Below are positions 1-9,479 of a DNA stretch of 64,000 nucleotides, piece after piece; within the stretch, counting starts at the first letter, position 1; each line of letters starts with the position of its first letter. The notes beneath the pieces were generated by a model that saw only the letters and a list, made by a program, of their open reading frames with translations, searched no databases and had not been told where the DNA came from. Source of the DNA: Saccoglossus kowalevskii (taxonomy: Eukaryota > Hemichordata > Enteropneusta > Harrimaniidae); the NCBI RefSeq assembly GCF_000003605.2, contig NW_003140814.1:163692-227691 (forward strand), written 5' to 3'. The position numbers were made by a program, and so were the translations under genes.

Positions 1-790
1 AATATGGTCACCAGTGTGGATTGATATGATCACCAGTGTGGATTGATATGATCACCAGTGTGGAGTGATATGGTCACCAGTGTGGAGTGATATGGTCACC
101 AGTGTGGATTGATATGATCACCAGTGTGGAGTGATATGGTCACCATTGTGGAGTGATGGTAACCAGTGTAGAGTGATATGGTAACCAGTGTGGAGTAATA
201 TGGTCACCAGTGTGGAGTGGTATTGTCACGAGTGTGGAGAGATATGGTAACCATTGTGGATTGATATGATCACCAGTGTGGATTGATATGATCACCAGTG
301 TGGAGTGATATGGTCACCAGTGTGGAGTGATATGGTCACCAGTGTGGAGTGATATGGTCACCAGTGTGGAGTGATATGGTCACCAGTGTGGAGTGATATG
401 GTCACCATTGTGGAGTGATGGTAACCAGTGTAGAGTGATATGGTAACCAGTGTGGAGTAATATGGTCACCAGTGTGGAGTGGTATTGTCACGAGTGTGGA
501 GTAATATGGTCACCAGTGTGGAGTAATATGGTCACCAGTGTGGAGTAATATGGTCACTAGTGTGGATTGATATGATCACCAGTGTGGAGTGATATGGTCA
601 CCAGTGTGGAGAGATATGGTAACCATTGTGGAGTGATATGGTAACCAGTGTGGAGTGATATGGTAACCAGTGTGGAGTGATATGGTAACCAGTGTGGAGT
701 GATATGGTAACCAGTGTGGAGTGATATTGTCACCAGTGTGGAGTGATATTGTCACCAGTGTGGGTGATATGGTGACCAGTGTGGAGTGGT
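1..790. repeat. 22-bp minisatellite with higher-order structure
   Basis: About 35 tandem units of 22 bp, core GGTCACCAGTGTGGAGTGAT, with variants (GTAACC for GTCACC, a shortened unit containing GAGTGATGGT, and GATCACC). A block around 16-240 recurs around 256-500, including the same shortened unit at 151 and 413 and the same TATTGTCACGAG variant at 221 and 483. The array therefore grew partly by duplication of a block of about 240-262 bp. It lies in the intron before the OGFr-like terminal exon and runs off the left edge of the window. The open frame on the - strand is only the repeat read as codons. Confidence 0.95.
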
Positions 791-868
791 TACAATACAG
801 GCAAAAAGTCATTAAATGACGCTCTATGTGACAATTAAAATAATGAACATTTTATTTCATATTTTCAG

Positions 869-1112
869 GTCTATGCATAATTACTTAAGAATCACTAGAA
901 TTTTGAAATCTTTGGGTGAATTCCGATATGAACATCTACAAGCACCATTTGTCCAGTTTGTGCTAAAGGAGGTGTATAAGAATGACCGACTGACAAACTG
1001 CTTGAATAGTTGTGTACAATATTGGATTCATACGATTAAAGATGATGGAAAAAGAACAGAACTGCTAGAATACGTTCATAAACAGGAGGAACTATTGTAT
1101 GAAGAGTACTAA
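869..1112 (+). CDS. Opioid growth factor receptor-like protein, terminal coding exon
   Basis: This is the 3' end of a gene whose earlier exons lie left of the window. The exon follows an acceptor TTTCATATTTTCAG at 855-868; its first base completes a split codon and it ends with TAA at 1110-1112, giving 80 residues. The peptide begins SMHNYLRITRILKSLGEF and continues HLQAPFVQFVLKEV, which matches the C-terminal part of the conserved OGFr domain (NHLRITRILKSLGELG...QAPLVxFFLEE in vertebrate OGFR/OGFRL1 as I remember them). OGFR binds Met-enkephalin at the nuclear envelope and restrains proliferation; that function is established for vertebrates only. The protein stops soon after the domain, so the long repeat-rich tail of mammalian OGFR is absent, closer to OGFRL1-type proteins. 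Family assignment is solid; the choice between OGFR and OGFRL1 is not resolved. Confidence 0.85.
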
Positions 1113-1960
1113 GTTGTTTCATTTATTATTATCACATACACAAGCCAAGCTATTTCATTGCTTTTATACACTGGTAGTTCTATATTAATTAATATGCAAA
1201 TCTATGAACCACGAACCAAGATGGATAGTGGTTAATCTCTACTATCTTTTCTAAACTGGCTGACTTGTTTCTGCCAATCTGATCATAGTATGCTCAAGCT
1301 ATAATCATCATATAGATTTTCAGTAATTTTGGAATACTGAACTTAATATTTGTAGCAAAAGTCACATATGTCAGTTTTGAAATTTGATTCCTCGTTGTTA
1401 CCAAAACTAGGAAAGTATCATTAGTAGGTTCAAAAGTGAAATTATCGTGTGATAGAAAAATATTGTTTGGGATAAATACACCTGTGACTGCAGCTATGTT
1501 ATCAGGTGTGTCATCGTCTATACCAAGGTAATTTAATAATGGTCATGAGAATAATAAAAAAAAAATAATACAAGTCTGTTGGTCATAAAAACAGAAAGCA
1601 GTGTTTCACATATAGATATGTCTTTAAAAACAAATTCTCACAGAAAATAGAAATTGAACGCAAACTAGAAAACCTTTGCTTGCATATGTGGTGATGATAT
1701 CATTATCTAATATTTGTTTTGATTCAATTGTCTTAGATACATTGTATTACATGGATGTGGTGGGTGGTACAGTATGAATGTACTACATTGTGTGTTGTGT
1801 TTACAAAATGCAAGTGTGTCTGTTTAATAACCGTATATGAATACATGTGTTAATGACATGTATAATATACAATTTTAGTTTCATTTTTTTTTTTTAATCA
1901 AGATCACTGTGTACTTATAATTTAATCAGCAAAATAAAGTGACATCTAATGTTCAACTTC
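1113..1960 (+). other. Probable 3' UTR of the OGFr-like gene
   Basis: AT-rich non-coding DNA after the TAA. Poly(A) signal candidates are AATAAA at 1553-1558 and, better placed before a T/G-rich stretch, AATAAA at 1933-1938. I see no other gene here. Confidence 0.5.
1933..1938 (+). terminator. Candidate polyadenylation signal (OGFr-like gene)
   Basis: AATAAA followed about 20-40 bp later by a T/G-rich stretch (TTCTTTTATTGTTTGGTTTT). It lies about 820 bp past the stop codon. Confidence 0.45.
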
Positions 1961-2238
1961 TTTTATTGTTTGGTTTTATCGCACCGAATAGATTGCTTAT
2001 GAAATGTGTTATTTATTCTTATTTGTATACAACCGAATACTAAATATGGCTGACAGAAATATGTTCATTTGTATATAAATATAAAAGAAAAAATGTTGTT
2101 GTCATGGAAAGCAGTTCTTACTCGGTCGTGTATTTTCATTTACAGTTCTGTACAATACATGTTGTTTCACTATGTGTGTTTACAGTTATATTACCTATAC
2201 TGTGTTTATAATTTGTCATTGCCTATTTACCACAAATA

Positions 2239-2451
2239 TACTGTAGAATACTTTATTTTCGCTTGGAATTTATTTTTCGCTATTTTCGCTAAAGGGATGA
2301 TTCCGTGAAAATAAAATCCAGCGAATATACATTTTTTCCTATATTTTACATTAATCTCATCAAAAATCAGTGAAAATAAATTCCAATCAAAACGCCCAAA
2401 AAGCCTTTTCAGCGAAAATTAATTCCAGCGAAAATAAAGTATTCCACAGTA
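2239..2451. mobile_element. MITE with TACTGT...ACAGTA ends (TA-flanked)
   Basis: Long terminal inverted repeats of about 45 bp. The left arm begins TACTGTAGAATACTTTATTT, and the right arm read in reverse begins TACTGTGGAATACTTTATTT. Both continue into TTTTCGCTxGGAATTxATTT. The element is 213 bp with no coding capacity. TA at both ends fits a Tc1/mariner-type target. A second copy lies at 54282-54458, and a related element with the same terminal TACTGTAAAA is at 62211-62423. Confidence 0.8.
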
Positions 2452-3203
2452 TTATCTTTTAAAAATTGACCAAGGTCGTTTACATTATAAATTCCAAAAG
2501 CAGCTGTAAACATTATAATTTTATATTATGACTTGTACATTGTTTTCTTTGATGGGTCATATGTGAGATCATGGCTAACAATCTGAAAATAAAACAACAT
2601 CTCAATATTAAATATCTATTCTCTATTATTAGTTATGCTGTCATTGAAGATGTTTGTATAGGTGATTGTCCGTTGTTAGCATCCTGCTTCAAATTTTTCT
2701 TTGAACGACTTCCTCCTGAAAACATGAACTCTATTGCTTTTATACTTGGTACATAAGTTCCTTGGGTGGACCTCCATAAGATTAGTTCATTTTGTGACAT
2801 TCTACAAATTCACAGGCATATTCTATAAGATTTGACGAATCCAAAACTTAGAACTATTAATCTTATCCTCATCAGTGATAATATCTAAACATAGGAGTTG
2901 AGACGCTTAAATAGAATGTGAACTTCACATGCTTCCAATACCTACAGGGAGTTCTTTCTAAACTACTTCTGATTTTCATTTGTTCATAGTATGCATTTTT
3001 TGCTTACCAAAGGCTCCAATAAAAGTAAATTCCAAATGTAAATAATCTTATAGCAGCTGTGTCTTACTTGGATGACGTGAGGTATTTCACTTTTGTCAAA
3101 ATAATAATTAAGCTAATCGAACACATTCCATCCCCGGCACCAACATCGGATTCATTCATTCACACATTAAACATGCATGTTTTCATTGATTTTGTGAGAT
3201 TGT
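2452..3203. other. Intergenic space between two convergent genes
   Basis: AT-rich with no convincing exon or repeat. It separates the 3' ends of the OGFr-like gene (+) and the thyroglobulin type-1 gene (-). The open frame at 2571-2756 has no splice context or recognisable motif. Confidence 0.4.
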
Positions 3204-3209
3204 TTTATT
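3204..3209 (-). terminator. Polyadenylation signal of the thyroglobulin type-1 gene
   Basis: AATAAA on the - strand (TTTATT on +), about 32 bp after the TAA stop at 3241-3243. Confidence 0.55.
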
Positions 3210-3240
3210 TTAAAAATTAATTGAATATTCTAAAAGTGTC

Positions 3241-5427
3241 TTAGTTTTGATTGCATCTCAATAACAGTGCATCCACGCCATAATAGAATCCGTCGTTGTT
3301 TTTCCCGCCTTTATTATGTAACTTTTCACCGGCTAGGCTGGTACACCAGCATCTGTCAAGGTAAGAAATAAACATGTGTGTTATATATCGAGTATAATGT
3401 GTAACTGGTATGAAAGTGCTGAAATGGCACAATAGTCTGAGCAGTGGGATGCCACTGTTACAGAACAGTGAGAATGAAAAGATGCCATATTTGTGATGCA
3501 GAACACATAAAGAACTACACCAGTGTATTGGACACCAATGTCAATGTAGTGGGATGCCAAACCAGTATTAATAATAATGAGCCTTCTGTTATATACAACA
3601 GGACGTTTTCTCCCAGAATGCACTGCACATATGTGCAGCAACATGCACAGTAGTTATAAAATTTTAAAAGACTACTTTCCAGGAAGTCGAACATACAGCA
3701 TTCTACATGTGAGTGCATACTGTTTTGGGGTGTATTGTAAACTTGCGGGTGTACCAATTGACATGAAAAAAATATTTTTTTTTTAATGAATATCAACAGA
3801 CTGGCATGTTTGTATTTGCACCATGAAAAAGGCAGGTGTTGTGCTTGCACCCAGTCTAATTACTTCTGAGAAAGCGGTCTATTAAGCTGACCTTTTTTTC
3901 AAACATTGTTTAGGACCATATGAGCCATCTTCGTTACAGTTTGGTGAGAAGCCCCATTCCACTGCTAACATGGCCTGCAGCCAGCAATTGTCGTACACCT
4001 TCGGCTGCTCAAAAGCTATTGTGTCTGAAATAAAAACAAACGTATTTTTTGATAAGTGTCTGCCGATAGATGGCGATATATAAATTGTTAACGCCGGCCG
4101 GCGATGAATAACTTCGTTTATAACGAGACAAAACACTTTGAAACTACTAGTATTAAAATGACGTTCAGCAAATATGATAATCACGTGATTTTAAACTTAC
4201 CATCGAAGTCACTGAAATAGGCAGCGTAATCTTTCGCCATCCTGTCCTTAACAACATCGGGTCCAATAGGTTCGCCAGCACCAAGTGGTGTGAATTGCGA
4301 GTCACGGAATGGCTGTCCTGTCGGACGGCCCACTAGATCGTTATAATTGTAGTTTTGCTCGTTGTCTTGAATTAAACAAATACAAGCCATTATTAGATTT
4401 CAGAAGAGAAGTTTTTACTGAGAAAGTACTTTTTTTTTTTTTTTTGAGGTTGAATCAGGTGCCATTTTTACACGTCATTGGTCTATTGTCCTTCTATACA
4501 AAAAAGAGTTACGTAACACACGTATTTTGTATTTTGTCTTGCCATATTGTATGTATCTGAAAGTTTATTGTATTTTAAAAATCCAGATCCTGAACAGGAT
4601 ATAATTTCAATAAAGGCATTATTATTATTACATCTCGCAATGGTGTTGCAAAAAAAAAAAAAAAAAAAAAAAAACACCTAAAATACGCCAAAATTTGTAA
4701 TATTATTTTGTTAAAAGTAAAACAACTCGGCGCTAGCGCTAGTTGACGGCCTGTTTGTGGTCTCGGTTCTAGCAAGCAGGTCGTTACATGTAATTACCGT
4801 TAGCCGTTATCAGTTATCGAAACATTCGTGAGGCCCCTCCATGGTCACTATAGGGGGCCGAAAATTCAAATAATTCGCCTCTGGTTTTCCCTATTTGTAT
4901 GCTTTCAAAACATTCACAATTCACTATAATCTCAGACCTGAGATTTAATATATGTAACGAATGAATTTTCCCAGCTACTAGTTATTTATTATTTCATAGC
5001 ACTTACTTATCTGGTTCCAGTTGTTTTGTGCATAGTCGTTAACGGGGTCGTATACTTGGGCATTCCCATATTGATTTGGTGTGCCGCCTTGATTGTAGTT
5101 GTAGTCAAAATCATTGTTGATACTGATTGGTTTTAGGCGACCATCCGATTCGTACTGATTGTCTACAATCGCGTCTTGCGCGATAGGAGAATCTACGGTA
5201 TTTACCGGTAAACCATGTTCGTATCCCTCTGCATTGTAATTTGTCGGATGGTAGCCATAATTTCCCTGTCGCTTTATTCTCTTCCCTGCTCGGGGGAGCA
5301 AGATGCTACTTGATCTTAGCATTCGTGATGGCAGCAATGGCTGTCGTAGGTACGCATCAACCGGGCGAGAGGTGAGCACAAGCGATGTCGCAACTCCATA
5401 GAAGAGTAAATATTTCGCAGGACCCAT
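3241..5427 (-). CDS. Secreted thyroglobulin type-1 domain protein, complete, four exons
   Basis: Coding exons on the - strand are 5427-5007, 4365-4201, 4024-3892 and 3352-3241. All junctions are GT-AG and all phases agree (421, 165, 133 and 112 bp; 831 bp; 276 residues). The N-terminus MGPAKYLLFYGVATSLVLTS is a signal peptide, probably cut near Ala25. Residues 46-54 read RAGKRIKRQ: a Gly-Lys-Arg amidation/convertase site, a second Lys-Arg, then Gln. The middle (54-200) is rich in Asn, Tyr, Gln and Gly and looks disordered. Residues 209-273 form a thyroglobulin type-1 domain with cysteines 209, 225, 236, 241, 243 and 273, including Pro-Lys-Gln-Cys and Cys-Trp-Cys. The last intron falls between QC and CWC. 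The first Cys spacing (15) and the QC-to-CWC spacing (4) are shorter than usual, and Thr replaces the Val of CWCV. Known Tg1 domains inhibit cysteine or aspartic proteases or sit in extracellular proteins. The role here is inferred only as extracellular. Confidence 0.8.
4520..4674 (+). mobile_element. 3' tail of a LINE in intron 1, followed by poly(A)
   Basis: About 110 bp ending CAATAAAGGCATTATTATTA, a layout typical of non-LTR retrotransposon 3' ends with an ATT microsatellite tail, then after a short spacer a run of about 25 A at 4650-4674. It lies in the first intron of the thyroglobulin type-1 gene. There is no coding part. Confidence 0.4.
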
Positions 5428-5499
5428 AATGTTTTTAAATTTTCATTGATTATACAATAGTTTTTTGCAAGTAGAACATTAAAATGAGAGTGCTAGAGA

Positions 5500-5650
5500 T
5501 GAAATTTAAATAACGACCTAATACGCGCTCCCGGCACGCGCTAGCGTTCGGCAGTATTCTCATTCGAACGCCTGCAGTAAATCACGCGCGCGTCTACGCG
5601 TCATCGTTATCGGAATCATTAGACATACTTAGCCCTAAAAATTAAGGGGA
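5500..5650 (-). promoter_or_regulatory. CpG-rich probable promoter of the thyroglobulin type-1 gene
   Basis: Immediately upstream of the ATG at 5427 (- strand). The stretch 5520-5620 is markedly CpG-dense against AT-rich surroundings (CACGCGCTAGCG, CACGCGCGCGTCTACGCGTC). No TATA box stands out. The promoter role is inferred from position and composition. Confidence 0.35.
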
Positions 5651-6284
5651 GGGGCAAGGGGGGGGGATAGCTGGTACAGGTTACAGGAAATTAAAAAGAC
5701 ATTTTAAATTTTTACAGTAAATAAAATGAAAGTTCCATTTACAGTAAAAATAAGTTTTACACTTTACAGATAAAGCAAATTCCTAATTACATTTTTATAA
5801 TATAATTTGATAACTTGTGTTTAAGAATCAAAATTGGAAATTGCGTACGAATTACGACATTTAATGTGGAAAATGCTTTATACGCTTACAAGAAATAAAA
5901 TCTTAGTACAAATTACAGACGACTAAAATAGCTGATTACATTTTTCACCTTGCCCATGCCTACGAATTTACGTGTTTTCTTTATTTAAATTACATTATTA
6001 CGAAAATAAAAACAATTGTTTACAGCTTACGAAAATACCCCTTGCCGACCCTCAATTAACATTCTCCAAGCATCGACTAAACGCGCCAAATAACTGGTAC
6101 TGCACCCTCAAGGCCTCAACCACACGACCAACGGTTCAAGTTGAAATCTGTCGATGCCTGGAAAATGAAAAATTAGTTACCGTTCGATTCTTTCCAAACT
6201 GTGAATAAATTATACTGATAGTAAATTACTGCCACAAGAAACGTGCCCTTATCGCGAGATTTCCTTTCCTCGAAAAACTCAGAC

Positions 6285-6500
6285 AAAAAACATATGACCA
6301 GAGGTACATTACTTGGGGTTTGCAACTCGCATAGTACTGTATTGTGACATCCCAGTATACTAGTTACCTCGGGCATGCGCATTCGCATTTTTCTGAGTTG
6401 GAACGCTTATGCGAGAGCGAGATTGTGACGGGATCTTGGTATCATGTCACCGTAGTTGCAAACCCCAAGTAATGTACTTCTGATATGACCCATGTTTTTT
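6285..6500. mobile_element. MITE/foldback element with about 45-bp inverted repeats
   Basis: The left arm contains GTACATTACTTGGGGTTTGC (6304-6323) and the right arm is its exact complement around 6457-6476. The inverted match extends outwards, with small differences, through TGACCAGA to a run of A on the left (T on the right). The element is about 215 bp with no ORF. It was not seen elsewhere in the window. Confidence 0.75.
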
Positions 6501-7106
6501 TTACATTAAATAGTTCAAATATCCATGCTGCAAGTGTTTCTATGGTAAAAAGTATTATGGTGAATAAATCACTATAAGGTGGGGTATTTATGATTAGTGA
6601 TTGATTCGACAATTACGAGCAAGAGCTTGGAAAAATAATCGAAAAGTTACTGTAAATGATCTTTTTTAGATCAATTAGTGTTCAGAAAACTGTTGAAAGC
6701 TAACCATAAGTGACACAATTCATGACAAATGTAATATGAATCCCCATTACGTGATTTTAAGATTGTTATTGCTATCATCTCCGAACATCAGTTTGGCATG
6801 AACACCACCAACGTCCAACTCAGTCGATGCACGGAGAGTATCTTCACCCACGGGGACTTGTAATCGTCAGTTGACAAGCCCATGTGGTTTCCCCGCTTGT
6901 CAGTTACATAGCATTATCTCTTACCCACCTTTGATATATCATTGTATCAAGGCTTTCATGAATTGAACAATAAGCGTTTTAGAATGTCCGAGGTTATATA
7001 CCGTAACCTAGTACGATATTATGGTACATGAGATCAAAATACCGAAAACTCAAAATATGACGTCAAATCAAATTACGCCAACAACGACAATTTGATTGGC
7101 CCAACC

Positions 7107-7568
7107 AAGGGCGGTAGGCAAAAGTGCCTGGGTTAATACAATACTAGAAATAATACATGAATATTTTCCTTCTTGGACAAAATAAGTTATTAGTAACATT
7201 CTAGAAATGATAAAACAGTACTACGAGCATTACCGTCGGTGGTGACATGTTTTGACTCGAACTCGTACATATACATGATATAGTGGTTTTGCTTCTTGCT
7301 CAGACTCTGAGTTTTAGAAAACGTACGTCTAGCGCGTACAAGACGTGGCCGCGCGCTTTTTGAAAACGTTCGAATGTAGGACGCTTTCACCCAGCTTTCC
7401 ATATTAATAGACGGGGTCATTCTCCTTCCCAGAAAGTATATATTCGTAGAAATAGAACTCTGCCTGGGAGATTGAGACGGGGTATGACACATTCCAAGCT
7501 GACCAAGGTGTTCGCCATATAGAACACGTGACCTGCAATTTGTGTCAAGGGCGGTAGGTAAAAGTGTG
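7107..7568. repeat. Pair of 20-bp direct repeats about 441 bp apart
   Basis: AAGGGCGGTAGGCAAAAGTG at about 7108 recurs as AAGGGCGGTAGGTAAAAGTG at about 7549. The AGGGCGGTAG core resembles the terminal sequence of the TTAA-flanked elements found elsewhere in this window, so these may be decayed ends. No inverted partner was seen. Confidence 0.4.
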
Positions 7569-8284
7569 AGATAAGCCATGATTGATGACAATTTTTAAAT
7601 GTTGACGATTTGTTTGAATAATGACAATAAAATACATTTATTTTAAATAACTATGTCTAAATGTATCTTATATATGTACACAATTCTGACTGTACCATTC
7701 GCTTATATTATTTAATTCCACATTCGATTTGAAACGCATTGTATCCTTCGAGCCCTGTGGGGGAAGGGAAGGTTCGGATCTTCTCAGTCACGGAAGTGAA
7801 CACTGAAACGGACACGTCATGTAACTGGAACTCAATCTCGTTTATTCTTCAACAACAACGTTAAACAGATGTTAACTCGTAAACATCTGGAAAGCAACTG
7901 CTCAAAACGAGCGCAAAAACATACAATGTTGCCAATTGTCAATATCGCGTCAAGTAACAATTTGTAGGGCGGGAGGCGTTCTCATTGCCCGATGACGAAT
8001 ACGGTGTTTACTCCGACGTTCGGAACACATATTGGCCAAATTACAACTGGGTGTGCTAGTTTCTCATAGCATTACATGCAAAAAATGAAATACGAAGAAA
8101 ACATGGTTATGAATAAAAGATCAATAATTGAAATGAATCTCCCCACATACTGGGGGCGGGCACAAGAAATATTCTGATTCACAGATCGAATATTTTCCTG
8201 AGAGAAATCAATAACACAATACACGTTTCAAAAACTCAAGGTATATATAAATTATTCAAAATTGTGACAAGTGTTCAAATATAT

Positions 8285-8690
8285 TTTACAAGTCCTTTAT
8301 AATGTCACGGACAAACTTTCGCGCTGCTATTGCAGCTTTCCTCGGCGGTCTTGGGGGCGGAGATTTAACAGTACTGTCCGGTTGGCTGGTTCCCGCCTCA
8401 AGTGTCATGGCGTATTGTAGGGTTTACCGTCGACTCGCTTACAGGTGACACAGCGTCGAATAATGTAATTAACAGTCTGTCTGATGTTCGTAATCCAATA
8501 TTGTTGACGAATAGCAGTCACGACAGCCTGTGTACCGCTGTGGTGTAGACGTTCATGTTCGCGGCGGACAAGTAGCGTAGTAAAGTAATGTTTGCTTGGT
8601 AACAATGCAGGAAATTTAGTAGTAAAGTTCACATCTGCGTTGTGAAGTCTGCTGCCACAGCGCAAAACTCCGTCGTCATCGTCATCGTCA
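8285..8690 (-). mobile_element. BEL/Pao-type LTR retrotransposon fossil, integrase region fragment
   Basis: The - strand translation resembles the zinc-binding (HHCC) region that opens the integrase of BEL/Pao elements: a GVLRCGSRL-like start, paired His in REHERLHHSG, then CVTCKR followed by GKPY. Only this small part of the polyprotein is visible. It is a broken remnant, not an intact element, and no clear terminal repeats were found. A short run of GAY/CGT-type trinucleotides (about 8673-8708) sits at its upstream edge. A weak similarity to a polyprotein C-terminus continues to about 8285. Confidence 0.65.
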
Positions 8691-9223
8691 TCGTCGTCGT
8701 CGTCATGTTATGAATTAGCGGCATAAGAAGTATAGAACAGCGCCACCACTGGCCAATTGAATGTGGACTTAAATATTAAATATAAGCGAACGCCGAATGG
8801 TACAGCCAGAATTGTGGTTGGAGCCGCACATAAGTAAAAAGAAAGTGGCAAAACACCCTAGAATGTTAGTCTTGTGGTACCACATAGATGCCTGTACATT
8901 CCCTGAGACACTGTGTTACCTAATATGCGAGTCGGGCTGTCAGGTATATTATACGAGGTATTGTTACAACTTACGATACCTGCCCCTGGTAGCTCACCTT
9001 AGCCGCTCCAATAGAAGATCAAACAGGGGAGGGGGTTATGGACAGTGCTACGAAGCAACATTTTTGGGGCGAAATAGAACATGTTTGTTATTGCTCGAGC
9101 TAATATTTCCCTAACAATATTCATAATGTTTTTAGATAGAACAGTTTGATTCTATTCTTGTTAAAATATACCATAACTTGGTAACAGACATAGTCGGGTT
9201 CTCGAATCAACCACTCTGCATAC

Positions 9224-9441
9224 CTGGATATTGTCTAAATCCATTGTCTTAAAATGAATTTGAAGCAGCTTCTCATCACTAACAAGGTTCACACGTTGGT
9301 TTAACAAAGGCATCAGCAAAAATGAAAGACAGGACTCATCTGCTAATTGCCCAGTCGTTGTCTGACTTGGTTGGTAAAGGCAGTGTTCTCCCAGCGTGAC
9401 ATATAACGGCACGAGTTCTCCAAGAGTAAGGGGAGTCCTTA
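9224..9441 (-). CDS. Candidate internal exon, product unrecognised
   Basis: On the - strand, a pyrimidine stretch (TTTTTTCTGCTTCCC) precedes an AG at 9443-9442. The frame is then open for 72 codons and ends at CAG followed by GTATGC (donor at 9223). The peptide includes LGELVPLYVTLGEHCLYQPS and MPLLNQRVNLVSDEKLLQIH, a protein-like composition with no low complexity. I do not recognise the family. The exon has phase 2 at its start and 0 at its end. The flanking exons were not found, so it could be an isolated pseudo-exon or part of an unseen gene. It is about 530 bp from the BEL/Pao fossil but does not look like retroelement protein. Confidence 0.3.
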
Positions 9442-9479
9442 CTCATATTTCGGGAAGCAGAAAAAACTGTCACGGTACT

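Larger units (their letters stand above)
5651..8284. other. Intergenic, no supported gene
   Basis: Apart from the MITE at 6285-6500 and the direct repeats at 7107 and 7548, I see nothing supportable. The open frame at 7190-7591 (-) lacks domain signatures or splice context. Confidence 0.4.

Noticed and set aside
1-812. CRISPR-like array, or a coding gene made of a repeated peptide on the - strand
   Set aside because: The units are contiguous without unique spacers, so it is a minisatellite. The frame is open only because the 22-bp repeat lacks stops.
7190-7591. A 133-codon - strand gene
   Set aside because: No motif; it ends within the direct repeat and has no splice or promoter context.
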